Below, piece by piece: positions 7,739-14,384 of a stretch of DNA of 15,804 nucleotides; the stretch's first letter is position 1, and every line of letters begins with the position of its first letter. The notes under the pieces are model-generated. The model was not told the origin of the DNA. It saw only the letters and a program-made list of their open reading frames with translations, and searched no databases. Where the stretch lies: NCBI GenBank assembly GCA_025937075.1, contig JAICSD010000044.1, forward strand, positions 1-15,804, read 5' to 3'. The DNA comes from Vicinamibacteria bacterium (GTDB taxonomy: Bacteria > Acidobacteriota > Vicinamibacteria > Vicinamibacterales > 2-12-FULL-66-21). The translations under genes and the position numbers were made by a program.

Positions 7739-7767
7739 TCAGGGGCGGCGTCGAGAATTGTGGCGGA

Positions 7768-7780
7768 CGCCTTTGAGGCG
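7768..7780 (+). terminator. Weak hairpin after gnd
   Basis: CGCCT-TTG-AGGCG forms a 5-pair stem with a 3-base loop, 30 bases after the gnd stop. No T-run follows, so it is at best a weak or factor-dependent terminator. The rest of the 143-base gap between gnd and gvpJ holds the gvp promoter and nothing else that I recognise. Confidence 0.25.
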
Positions 7781-7842
7781 CGCGATCCCAATGCCAGCTC
7801 ATCTGTTGTACGACCGGCGTAAATTGCTGTAATCGCAGTCAG

Positions 7843-7872
7843 TTGCCACGCCTTTTGGGCGTGCGGTATAGT
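7843..7872 (+). promoter_or_regulatory. Promoter of the gas vesicle operon with palindromic spacer
   Basis: TTGCCA (-35, 7843-7848) and TATAGT (-10, 7867-7872) are separated by 18 bases, the best promoter match in the window. The spacer contains a perfect 6-base inverted repeat, CACGCC/GGCGTG (7847-7852 and 7858-7863), that could be an operator. The first gvp ATG follows 9 bases after the -10 box with no ribosome binding site, so the mRNA should be leaderless or have a leader of only a few bases. Confidence 0.6.
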
Positions 7873-7881
7873 CGTCTGTTC

Positions 7882-8229
7882 ATGGCTCCCGAGCTTCCCG
7901 GGTCCTCCTACCGTCCCACCGGACTGGTCGACGTGCTCGACCGCGTGCTCGACAAGGGCCTCGTGATTGCCGGTGACATCAAGGTGTCGCTCGCCGAAGT
8001 CGAGCTGCTCACGATCCGGATCCGCCTGCTCGTCTGTTCTCTGGACAAAGCGCAGGAGATCGGCCTCGACTGGTGGCGCTACGACCGCGAGTTGTCGCCC
8101 GGCACGTCGCGTGGCAGTCTGGCCGAGACGGAAGCGCTGCGCGCGGAGGTCAGAGAGCTTCAGGAACGCGTGAACGCGTTGACACTACCGCCAGGGAACG
8201 GCAGGAGGGCTGCCCGGCGGCGCCGCTGA
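7882..8229 (+). CDS. gvpJ: Gas vesicle minor shell protein GvpJ-like (GvpA family)
   Basis: This 115-residue protein has a GvpA-family core at about residues 14-65: [19 protein letters not shown], then VELLTIRIRLLVCSLDKAQEIGLDWW. The VIAGDI turn, the IRIRLL strand and the trailing DWW are close to cyanobacterial GvpJ and differ from GvpA. Members of this group are minor shell or nucleation proteins of gas vesicles. After the core come a short coiled-coil helix (about 80-104) and a very basic tail, GRRAARRRR. The start is ATG 7882. The frame is open further upstream from a TTG at 7843, but that TTG is part of the -35 box. It is the first gene of the gvp operon; gvpA follows after 25 bases. Confidence 0.88.
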   Translation: MAPELPGSSYRPTGLVDVLDRVLDKGLVIAGDIKVSLAEVELLTIRIRLLVCSLDKAQEIGLDWWRYDRELSPGTSRGSLAETEALRAEVRELQERVNALTLPPGNGRRAARRRR

Positions 8230-8241
8230 CTGAAGAACCTC

Positions 8242-8248
8242 GGAGGAG
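8242..8248 (+). promoter_or_regulatory. Strong ribosome binding site of gvpA
   Basis: GGAGGAG lies 6 bases upstream of the gvpA ATG. It is the best-placed site in the cluster and fits the need for a large excess of the main shell protein over its neighbours, which mostly lack such a site. Confidence 0.7.
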
Positions 8249-8254
8249 CAGAGC

Positions 8255-8575
8255 ATGGCGGTTGAACGAGCTGCGGGCGGTACGAGTCTGATCGACGTGC
8301 TCGATCGGGTCCTCGACAAGGGGATCGTGATCGATGCCTGGGTCCGCGTGTCCCTCGTGGGGATCGACCTGATTACCGTCGAGGCTCGAGTGGTGGTGGC
8401 GTCCATCGACACGTACCTCAAGTACTCGGAGGCTGTCGGGCAGGTCGGGCCGGTCTCGCGGCCGATCGCCGAGCTGCCCTCGCACCAGGACGTCGTCGCC
8501 GAAAATGCCGCGTTGCGCGCAGAGCTCGCGGCATCCAAGGGACGACGGACGCGGCGGCGGCCTGCGGAAGGATAA
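8255..8575 (+). CDS. gvpA: Gas vesicle major structural protein GvpA
   Basis: GvpA forms the ribs of the gas vesicle wall. Residues 10-62 match the conserved core very well: [26 protein letters not shown] (given here as [13 protein letters not shown] plus [13 protein letters not shown]), then [21 protein letters not shown]. The two amphipathic helices flank the beta-hairpin that makes the gas-facing hydrophobic surface. The protein is 106 residues, about 35 longer than the compact cyanobacterial form. The extra C-terminus has a short coiled-coil-like helix ([17 protein letters not shown]) and a basic end, [10 protein letters not shown]. Longer tails are known in some bacterial GvpA/GvpB proteins. 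It is second in the operon and has the strongest ribosome binding site. The kinase gene starts 6 bases after its stop. Confidence 0.96.
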   Translation: MAVERAAGGTSLIDVLDRVLDKGIVIDAWVRVSLVGIDLITVEARVVVASIDTYLKYSEAVGQVGPVSRPIAELPSHQDVVAENAALRAELAASKGRRTRRRPAEG

Positions 8576-8581
8576 CGAGGC

Positions 8582-10711
8582 GTGTCGCCCGTGGCCGCAC
8601 CTCTGATGCCGGCGCCCGGGGTCGAGTCCGAGGCGAAGCTCGCGCTCCTCGAGTTTCTGCTGACGAGCATCGACATTCAGGAGTCGGCGCGGCGCATCAT
8701 CGATTGGCTCGCGGCACACGCGCCCGTCTCGCAGGCGGTCGTCCTCGTCGTGGAATCCCTCTCGAACGAGGTGCTGCTCGTCGCCGAACACGGCGTGTCG
8801 AGCGGCACCATCATGGACTTCGCGCTCAGCCGCGAGGAAAGCAAGCATCCCCTGATCGAAGCGCTTTCGAGTCCGCACCCGGTGCTGGTGGACGCGATGC
8901 CGACGCATTACCGCGTGCCGATCGAAGCGCGTCCCTTCCATGCGATCCCGCTGCGCGCCGAACCCAGAGAAGCGGGCCGCGGGCTCCTGCTCGTGAGCGG
9001 CATCGGTCCGGATCTGGACGCCGACACGCTGTGGGCGGCGCGGACGCTCGGCAAACAGGTCTCGCGGCTCCTCAGCCGGCAGCTCCTTGCTGAAACGCGC
9101 TTCGGTCAGGAGCGGATGCTCCTCTACAGCATCATCAACGCCGTCACCGATCCGATCCTGCTCACGGACACGGAAGGCAAGTTGATCATCGCCAACAGCC
9201 ATGCGGAGAAGCTGTTCGCCGCGCCGGACGAAGCCAGCGAAGGATGGCGGCGTGCCGTGGCGCTGAACAACATGCTCTTCTCCGCCGCGTTGTCGACGAG
9301 CGCGGTCGGCATGACGGAGCTCGCGCGCCGAGAGCTGCTCCTCGTCGATCCGCTCGAGGGATCCGACCTGCTCTTCGAGCTTCTCAGCTCGCGCGCCAGG
9401 GACGAGCGTCAGGGCACCTACGTCGTCTCCATCCTGCGCAACGTGACCGATCTCGCGCGCGCGAAGGAGGAGATCGAGGAAAGCTATCGGACGCTGCGTT
9501 TCGCGCAGGCGGAAGTGCGCGACGAGCGGCATCGGCTCGATCTGATCATCGACTCGGTCGCGGACCCGATCCTCGTCACCGATCAGGAAGGGGACATCGT
9601 GCTGATGAACGCGCCCGCGGAGCGGCTGTTCAACACGCCGGGTGTCGAGGAGGATGCCGTCCAGCGCCGCGTCCGCGCGAACGGCGCGAACCTGACGTCG
9701 TTCGTCTCCAACGTGCTGACGCGTTCGGGCGAGCAGCGGTATGGGGGCGACATTCAGCTCAGCGATCCCCACTCGGGCCGTCCGATTCCCGTGGAGGCGC
9801 TCGCGGGGACGATCCTGTCGGAGCAGGGCGAACTGATGTGGGTCGTGACGATTCTCCACGATCAGACGGAAGCGATCGACAAGGCGCGTCTCTACGAGCA
9901 GTTGAAGCACGCGACGGCCGAACTGGAGCGCAAAGTGCAGGAGGCCACCGCGGAGCTCGCGGAGCAGAACGAGCTGCTGCGGCGGCAGCACATCGCGCTG
10001 GAGCAGGCCTCCGCGCTCAAGTCGCAGTTCCTCGCCAACATGTCGCACGAGTTCAGGACCCCGCTCAACGCGATCCTGGGCTACACGCACATGCTGCTGA
10101 ACAACGTCACCGGCGCCGTCACGGATCCGCAGCGGAAGAGCCTGACGCGGATCGACTCGAACGCCAGGCACCTGCTCGCGCTCATCAACGACATCCTCGA
10201 CATCACGCGCATCGAGGCGGGCCGGATGCCGCTGAACGTCACGACGTTCCGGCTGGCGGATCTGATCCACGAGGTGATGTCGGAGCTCGAACCGATCATC
10301 CGCCGATCGAACCTCGAGGTGTCGTCGAAGGTCCGCGGCCGCGTGCCGCCGCTGCGGACGGATCGACAGAAGGTCAAGCAGGTCGTGCTCAACCTGCTGA
10401 GCAACGCGCTCAAGTTCACCCCGGCCGGGTCGGTCACCATCGTCGCGACGCACGACGCGAAGCGCCGGGAGGTGGCCATCGACGTGCGCGATACGGGCGT
10501 GGGCATCGGTCCGGACGACCAGGTCAAGGTGTTCGAAGATTTCCGGCAGCTCGACAGCTCGCCGGCGCGCGGCTATGGCGGCACCGGTCTTGGGCTGTCG
10601 ATCTGCCGGCGCTTGTCGCAGATGCTGGGCGGCACGATCGAACTGCGGAGTGAAGCGGGCAAGGGATCGACCTTCACGCTGCGGCTGCCGGTGCGCGGGA
10701 GGCGGCGATGA
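8582..10711 (+). CDS. Soluble GAF/PAS sensor histidine kinase inside the gvp operon
   Basis: This 709-residue kinase has no membrane segment or signal peptide, so it senses in the cytoplasm. In order it shows a GAF-like region (about 20-165), PAS 1 from about 178 ([20 protein letters not shown]), PAS 2 from about 315 ([20 protein letters not shown]), and a coiled coil at about 435-480. The HisKA domain has phospho-acceptor H489 in [14 protein letters not shown]. The HATPase domain has N box NLLSNALKF (N604, N608), G1 DTGVG at 637 and G2 GGTGLGLSI at 666. All catalytic motifs are intact. It starts 6 bases after gvpA and overlaps its receiver partner by ATGA, so it is co-transcribed with the vesicle genes. 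The exact start is uncertain: GTG 8582 is used, while GTG 8591 and ATG 8606 are in frame and leave the domains intact. The ligand of the PAS/GAF modules is unknown. Confidence 0.93.
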   Translation: MSPVAAPLMPAPGVESEAKLALLEFLLTSIDIQESARRIIDWLAAHAPVSQAVVLVVESLSNEVLLVAEHGVSSGTIMDFALSREESKHPLIEALSSPHPVLVDAMPTHYRVPIEARPFHAIPLRAEPREAGRGLLLVSGIGPDLDADTLWAARTLGKQVSRLLSRQLLAETRFGQERMLLYSIINAVTDPILLTDTEGKLIIANSHAEKLFAAPDEASEGWRRAVALNNMLFSAALSTSAVGMTELARRELLLVDPLEGSDLLFELLSSRARDERQGTYVVSILRNVTDLARAKEEIEESYRTLRFAQAEVRDERHRLDLIIDSVADPILVTDQEGDIVLMNAPAERLFNTPGVEEDAVQRRVRANGANLTSFVSNVLTRSGEQRYGGDIQLSDPHSGRPIPVEALAGTILSEQGELMWVVTILHDQTEAIDKARLYEQLKHATAELERKVQEATAELAEQNELLRRQHIALEQASALKSQFLANMSHEFRTPLNAILGYTHMLLNNVTGAVTDPQRKSLTRIDSNARHLLALINDILDITRIEAGRMPLNVTTFRLADLIHEVMSELEPIIRRSNLEVSSKVRGRVPPLRTDRQKVKQVVLNLLSNALKFTPAGSVTIVATHDAKRREVAIDVRDTGVGIGPDDQVKVFEDFRQLDSSPARGYGGTGLGLSICRRLSQMLGGTIELRSEAGKGSTFTLRLPVRGRRR

Positions 10712-11142
10712 GCGCGACCCGGGACCAGCCGCTCGTGCTCGTCGTGGAGGATTATCAGGACGCGCGGGAGATGTACGCCGCCTATCTCCAGTTCTCCGGG
10801 TTCGAGGTCGCGGAGGCGACCAACGGCCTCGAGGCGATCGAGAAGGCGCAGGAGCTGCTGCCTGACATCATCCTCATGGATCTGGCGCTCCCGCGGCTCG
10901 ATGGCTGGGAAGCGACGCGGCGGCTGAAGAAGAACGCGCACACACGCGATATTCCCATTGTTGCGCTGACCGGGCACGCGCTGCCCGGCCACGCGGAAGG
11001 GGCGCAGCAGGCGGGATGCGACGCGTTCGTGACGAAGCCGTGTCTGCCCGACGCGCTCGTCGCGGAGATCAAGCGGCTGCTCGACGCGCGGCCGTCGGAC
11101 AAGACGCGTGCGGCGCGGACGGCGAACCGTAAACGATCCTGA
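10708..11142 (+). CDS. Stand-alone receiver-domain response regulator
   Basis: This 144-residue protein consists of one CheY-like receiver domain. The acidic pocket is E14/D15, the phospho-acceptor is D58 in [15 protein letters not shown], the switch threonine is T88 (ALTGHA) and the conserved lysine is K110 (VTKP). No DNA-binding or enzymatic output domain follows, only a basic 20-residue tail ([13 protein letters not shown]). The ATG overlaps the kinase stop (ATGA), so the pair is co-translated and almost certainly cognate. Without an output domain it must act by binding a partner, for example a vesicle assembly protein, another kinase or a transcription factor elsewhere. Confidence 0.93.
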   Translation: MSATRDQPLVLVVEDYQDAREMYAAYLQFSGFEVAEATNGLEAIEKAQELLPDIILMDLALPRLDGWEATRRLKKNAHTRDIPIVALTGHALPGHAEGAQQAGCDAFVTKPCLPDALVAEIKRLLDARPSDKTRAARTANRKRS

Positions 11143-11161
11143 TCGGCCTCTGCGAACTCAT

Positions 11162-12082
11162 ATGGCGAAGACAGCGACCAAGAAGGCGAAGCCGGCACGC
11201 GGCGTCAAGGCAGGAGGGCCACCGTCGGCGCGGAAGGCGGAGGCGTCCAGTCCGAGCCCCGCGCGGCAGGAAGCGACGCGCAGCCGCCTGGAACGGGTGA
11301 AGGTGCCCTCCGCCGCGCGGCGCGACGACAGCTCCGAAGGCAAGTACGTCTACTGCATCATCCGGTCGGACGAGCCGCTCAGCTTCGGGCCGCTCGGCCT
11401 CGGACCCGAACCGGCGCAGGTGCACACCGTGCACTACCGTGACATCGCCGCCGTCGTCTCCAACACGCCGATCGTCGTGCAGGATCCCACGCGCGAGAAC
11501 GTCCTCGCGCACCAGCGCGTGAACGAGACGGTCATGCAGAAGCACACGGTCATCCCCATGTCGTTCGGGACCGTCTTCAAGACCGACGACGACATCATGG
11601 AGCTGCTGCGATCGGCGTACGACGCGTTCAGCGACGTCCTGAACAAGATGAGCGGCAAGTTCGAGTTCGGGCTGAAGGTCCTCTGGGACCGCGAGCAGAT
11701 GATCCGCGAGATCGAAGACGAGGACGAGGACATCCGCCGCCTGAAGGGAGAGATCTCGTCGCAGAAAGGATCGACGTATTTCGCGCGCATGCAGTACGGA
11801 CGCCTCATCGACGCGGCGCTGCAGGCGCGATCCGAGCGGTACGTGACGGAGATCTTCGACGCACTCAGGAACGTCTCCGTGGCGTCGCGCTCGAACAAGC
11901 CGATCGGCGATCGCATGATCATGAACGCCGCCTTCCTCGTCGCACGGCAGATGGAGCAGGCGTTCGACTCGCGCGTGAAGGAAATCGGACAGCAATACGA
12001 GAGGCTCACGTTCAAGTACACGGGGCCCTGGCCGCCGTACAACTTCGTCAATATTCGCCTGAAGCTCGAACGGGCGCACTGA
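11162..12082 (+). CDS. gvpL: Gas vesicle accessory protein GvpL/GvpF (copy 1)
   Basis: The 306-residue protein belongs to the GvpF/L family, accessory proteins needed for vesicle formation; GvpF of cyanobacteria lies at the gas-facing surface. Family marks are YVYCII at residue 62, the HQRVNETVMQKHTVIPMSFGTVF block, a central charged helical part, and the C-terminal GPWPPYNFV at 288-296. Residues 1-60 are a Lys/Arg/Ala/Pro-rich, probably disordered extension that most family members lack. The start is taken as ATG 11162, 19 bases after the receiver gene. An in-frame GTG at 11108 would overlap that gene by 35 bases and add only more basic residues. Neither has a clear ribosome binding site. 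Family subtypes F and L cannot be told apart reliably here. Confidence 0.9.
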   Translation: MAKTATKKAKPARGVKAGGPPSARKAEASSPSPARQEATRSRLERVKVPSAARRDDSSEGKYVYCIIRSDEPLSFGPLGLGPEPAQVHTVHYRDIAAVVSNTPIVVQDPTRENVLAHQRVNETVMQKHTVIPMSFGTVFKTDDDIMELLRSAYDAFSDVLNKMSGKFEFGLKVLWDREQMIREIEDEDEDIRRLKGEISSQKGSTYFARMQYGRLIDAALQARSERYVTEIFDALRNVSVASRSNKPIGDRMIMNAAFLVARQMEQAFDSRVKEIGQQYERLTFKYTGPWPPYNFVNIRLKLERAH

Positions 12083-12090
12083 CGCGACTC

Positions 12091-12117
12091 GCGCACGCAC
12101 ACGCACCCGCACGCACC
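12091..12117 (+). repeat. CGCAC/CGCACC simple repeat between gvpL and gvpG
   Basis: Units of GCACGCAC/ACGCACCC fill nearly all of the 38-base gap between the GvpL stop and the gvpG GTG. The stretch is purely low-complexity and leaves no ribosome binding site for gvpG. No other content is visible. Confidence 0.5.
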
Positions 12118-12120
12118 CTC

Positions 12121-12420
12121 GTGATCATCATCGACTCGCTGCTGATTGGCGGCATCCGCTTCGTGCTCGACAAGATCGCCTCGGCGGTCGATACGGAGAT
12201 GCACGACGATGGGGCACTGCGCGAGCAGCTCCTCGCCGCGCAGATGCAGCTCGAACTGGGCGAGCTGACACAGGAGGAGTTCGACGCAATCGAGGCGGAT
12301 GTTGTGGCGCGCCTGCGCGACATCCGCGACCGGCAGCGCGGCGGCGAAACCGCGATGCCATCGACTCGCGGCATGCGGGTCACGGGCGTCGAGGCCACGT
12401 TCGAAGGAGACGAGCACTGA
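12121..12420 (+). CDS. gvpG: Gas vesicle protein GvpG
   Basis: This 99-residue protein matches the GvpG family. It has a hydrophobic N-terminus (IIIDSLLIGGIRFVLDKIASAV), then a long acidic helix region containing LREQLLAAQMQLELGELTQEEFDAIEADVVARL, broken here at its natural turn GELTQEEFD. GvpG binds GvpF/L proteins and is required for vesicle formation in halophilic archaea and several bacteria. The start is GTG 12121, giving the short hydrophobic leader expected of the family; no ribosome binding site precedes it. The C-terminal 25 residues are unconserved. An AAGGAG site within its last codons serves the downstream ATPase gene. Confidence 0.88.
   Translation: MIIIDSLLIGGIRFVLDKIASAVDTEMHDDGALREQLLAAQMQLELGELTQEEFDAIEADVVARLRDIRDRQRGGETAMPSTRGMRVTGVEATFEGDEH
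12404..12409 (+). promoter_or_regulatory. Ribosome binding site supporting a CTG start of the ATPase
   Basis: AAGGAG ends 7 bases before CTG 12417, ideal spacing, and lies inside the last gvpG codons. No ATG, GTG or TTG occurs in the ATPase frame between here and the first P-loop, so this site is the best indicator of where translation begins. Confidence 0.5.
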
Positions 12421-14384
12421 TCGCGGAAGACGGCGCCCGTCTTCCCTCCTTCCTGTTCGTCGGGGGAAAGGGCGGCGTCGGCAAGACGACATGCGCGGCC
12501 GCGCTGGCGCTCCGCGCGGCGAAGTCGCGCCGCACGCTTCTCATCTCCACGGATCCCGCCTCGTCGCTGGGCGATGTTCTCGAGGCGCGCGTCGGCCGAA
12601 GGCCGCGTCCGGTGAAGGGCATCGCGGGACTCGATGCGGCGAACGTCGATGCCGCGGCGGCGTTCAGCGCCTGGCTGGCGCCGCGCCGGACGACGATCGC
12701 CTCCATCGCGCTCGGCGGCAGTTATCTCGACGAGGAGGACATCGCCCGGCTGCTGCGCCTCTCGCTGCCCGGAGCGGACGAGATCATCGGGCTGCTCGCC
12801 ATGATCCGTGTTGCCGCGCGCGGAGGCTACGAACACCTCGTCGTCGACACGGCACCCACCGGGCATACGCTGCGTCTTCTGACCACCCCGGCGCTGCTCG
12901 TGCGGATCGCGCTGATCCTCGATGCGCTGCAAGCCCACCATCGTGAAGTCGTCGCCGCGCTGCGCGGCAGGTATGTGGCCACCCGCGCGGACGCCCTCAT
13001 CGAGGAGATCGACCGCGACGGCCGGGCGCTCGAGGCGCTCCTGAAAGATCGGCGCAGGACGCAGCTGTCGTGGGTCAGCCTTCCCGAACCGATGGCGCTC
13101 GAGGAGACGGCGGATGCATTTGCGGCGCTTCGCGCGCAGGGTTTCGGGCCGTCGGCTCTCATCGTCAATCGCGTGACCCCGGGCGCCGCGTGCGGCTGGT
13201 GCCGTGCTCGACGCCGCGTCGAGGCGCGTTCGATCGGACCGCTCCTGCGGCGCTTCCGCGATGTGCCTGTCCGGTTCGTGCCTGACTGGGCGGTAGAGCC
13301 ACGAGGTCGCGCGGCGCTGAGCCGGATGGCGCGATCGATCGTGCAGGTCAGGGAAGTGAGCGCCGATCGGCGCCCACCAGTTCAGCGGCGCGTGACCGCG
13401 GCCATGCCACGAACGGCTCGCCTCGGACGCACCGTCACCGCGTCATCCGTGCTGCCGCGGCACCTGCGGTTCGTGCTGTTCGGCGGCAAGGGAGGTGTCG
13501 GCAAGTCGACGTGTGCGGCCGCCTATGCGGTCGATCTGGCGCGGCACGAACCGTCGCGACGGATTCTGCTGCTCTCCACCGATCCCGCGCACTCGCTCGC
13601 GGACGTCTTCGGTACGACGGTTTGCGATGCCGCCGCGCCCATCGATCCGGCGCTGCCCAACCTCCACGCGAGAGAGATCGATGCCGACGCGACGTTGTCC
13701 GCGTTCCGATCGGGGTACGTGGATTCCGTCGATTCGGTGCTGGGCGCCCTCGCGCGCGGCGCAGCCGGCGGAGCGGATCGCGCGGTCGTTCGCCAACTGC
13801 TCGATATCGCGCCGCCCGGCATCGACGAGGTCATCGCGATCGCGGACGTCGCGCAGGCGCTCACGGAGTCCGGCGCGTGCTACGGCACGATTGTCGCGGA
13901 CACGGCGCCCACAGGGCATGCGCTGCGCCTCCTGCAGACTCCCGAGGTGCTGCGCGAATGGGCGCACGCGCTGATGAGCATTCTCCTCAAGTACCGCGAG
14001 ATCGTCGCCGCGGGCGGGCTCGGGGAGCTGCTCGTCGTCTTGTCGCAGCGGCTGCGCGCACTGACGGCACTCCTGCGCGACGGACGGCAGACACAGCTCG
14101 TGCTCGTCACACGCGGGGCGGCGCTCCCCGTCGCCGAGTCGCTTCGATTTTCAGCCGCCCTGCGGCCGCTCGGCGTCAGCGTGGGCGCTGTGATTGTCAA
14201 TGCCGTCGGCGGCGGGACCTGCCGCCGCTGCCGCTCGCGCGCGGCGGTCGAGGACGTTCATATCCGGCGGTTTCTGCGGAGCCGTCGCGCCGGGTGTGTG
14301 ATCGCCGCCGCTGCGATGATGCCGCCGCCGCACGGTGTGCGCACGCTGGGCGACTGGTCCGCGACATGGACGCGGCTTCGCTGA
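12417..14384 (+). CDS. Tandem Get3/ArsA-type ATPase of the gas vesicle cluster
   Basis: This 655-residue protein is two ArsA/Get3-family ATPase halves in one chain. Half 1 has the deviant Walker A GGKGGVGKTT (16-25), STDPASSLGDV, the family signature DTAPTGH (144-150) and CGWC (259-262). Half 2 has GGKGGVGKST (356-365), STDPAHSLADV, DTAPTGH (495-501) and CRRC (602-605). A Pro/Arg-rich linker of about 50 residues joins them. The CxxC after VNRV/VNAV sits where Get3 places its zinc-binding pair at the dimer interface, so the chain probably folds as a pseudo-dimer. Get3 shields hydrophobic tail-anchored proteins; ArsA drives arsenite pumps. Between gvpG and gvpF, handling of hydrophobic vesicle proteins is the likelier role (inference). 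The start is placed at CTG, overlapping the gvpG stop by 3 bases with AAGGAG upstream. The first GTG, at 12612, would delete Walker A of half 1. Confidence 0.88.
   Translation: MIAEDGARLPSFLFVGGKGGVGKTTCAAALALRAAKSRRTLLISTDPASSLGDVLEARVGRRPRPVKGIAGLDAANVDAAAAFSAWLAPRRTTIASIALGGSYLDEEDIARLLRLSLPGADEIIGLLAMIRVAARGGYEHLVVDTAPTGHTLRLLTTPALLVRIALILDALQAHHREVVAALRGRYVATRADALIEEIDRDGRALEALLKDRRRTQLSWVSLPEPMALEETADAFAALRAQGFGPSALIVNRVTPGAACGWCRARRRVEARSIGPLLRRFRDVPVRFVPDWAVEPRGRAALSRMARSIVQVREVSADRRPPVQRRVTAAMPRTARLGRTVTASSVLPRHLRFVLFGGKGGVGKSTCAAAYAVDLARHEPSRRILLLSTDPAHSLADVFGTTVCDAAAPIDPALPNLHAREIDADATLSAFRSGYVDSVDSVLGALARGAAGGADRAVVRQLLDIAPPGIDEVIAIADVAQALTESGACYGTIVADTAPTGHALRLLQTPEVLREWAHALMSILLKYREIVAAGGLGELLVVLSQRLRALTALLRDGRQTQLVLVTRGAALPVAESLRFSAALRPLGVSVGAVIVNAVGGGTCRRCRSRAAVEDVHIRRFLRSRRAGCVIAAAAMMPPPHGVRTLGDWSATWTRLR

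Noticed and set aside
7843..7881. TTG start adding 13 residues to GvpJ
   Set aside because: That TTG is the start of the -35 hexamer of a well-formed promoter whose -10 box lies downstream, so it cannot be in the mRNA from that promoter.
8150..10453. 767-codon open frame on the minus strand opposite gvpA and the kinase gene
   Set aside because: Its translation is Arg/His/Asp/Glu-rich with no domain, and the plus strand carries GvpA and a kinase with intact motifs. It is an effect of high GC on the complementary strand.
12417..14384. Arsenite efflux ATPase ArsA of an arsenic resistance operon
   Set aside because: No arsB, arsR, arsC or arsD is nearby, neighbours are all gas vesicle genes, and the CxxC motifs match Get3 better than the ArsA metalloid site.
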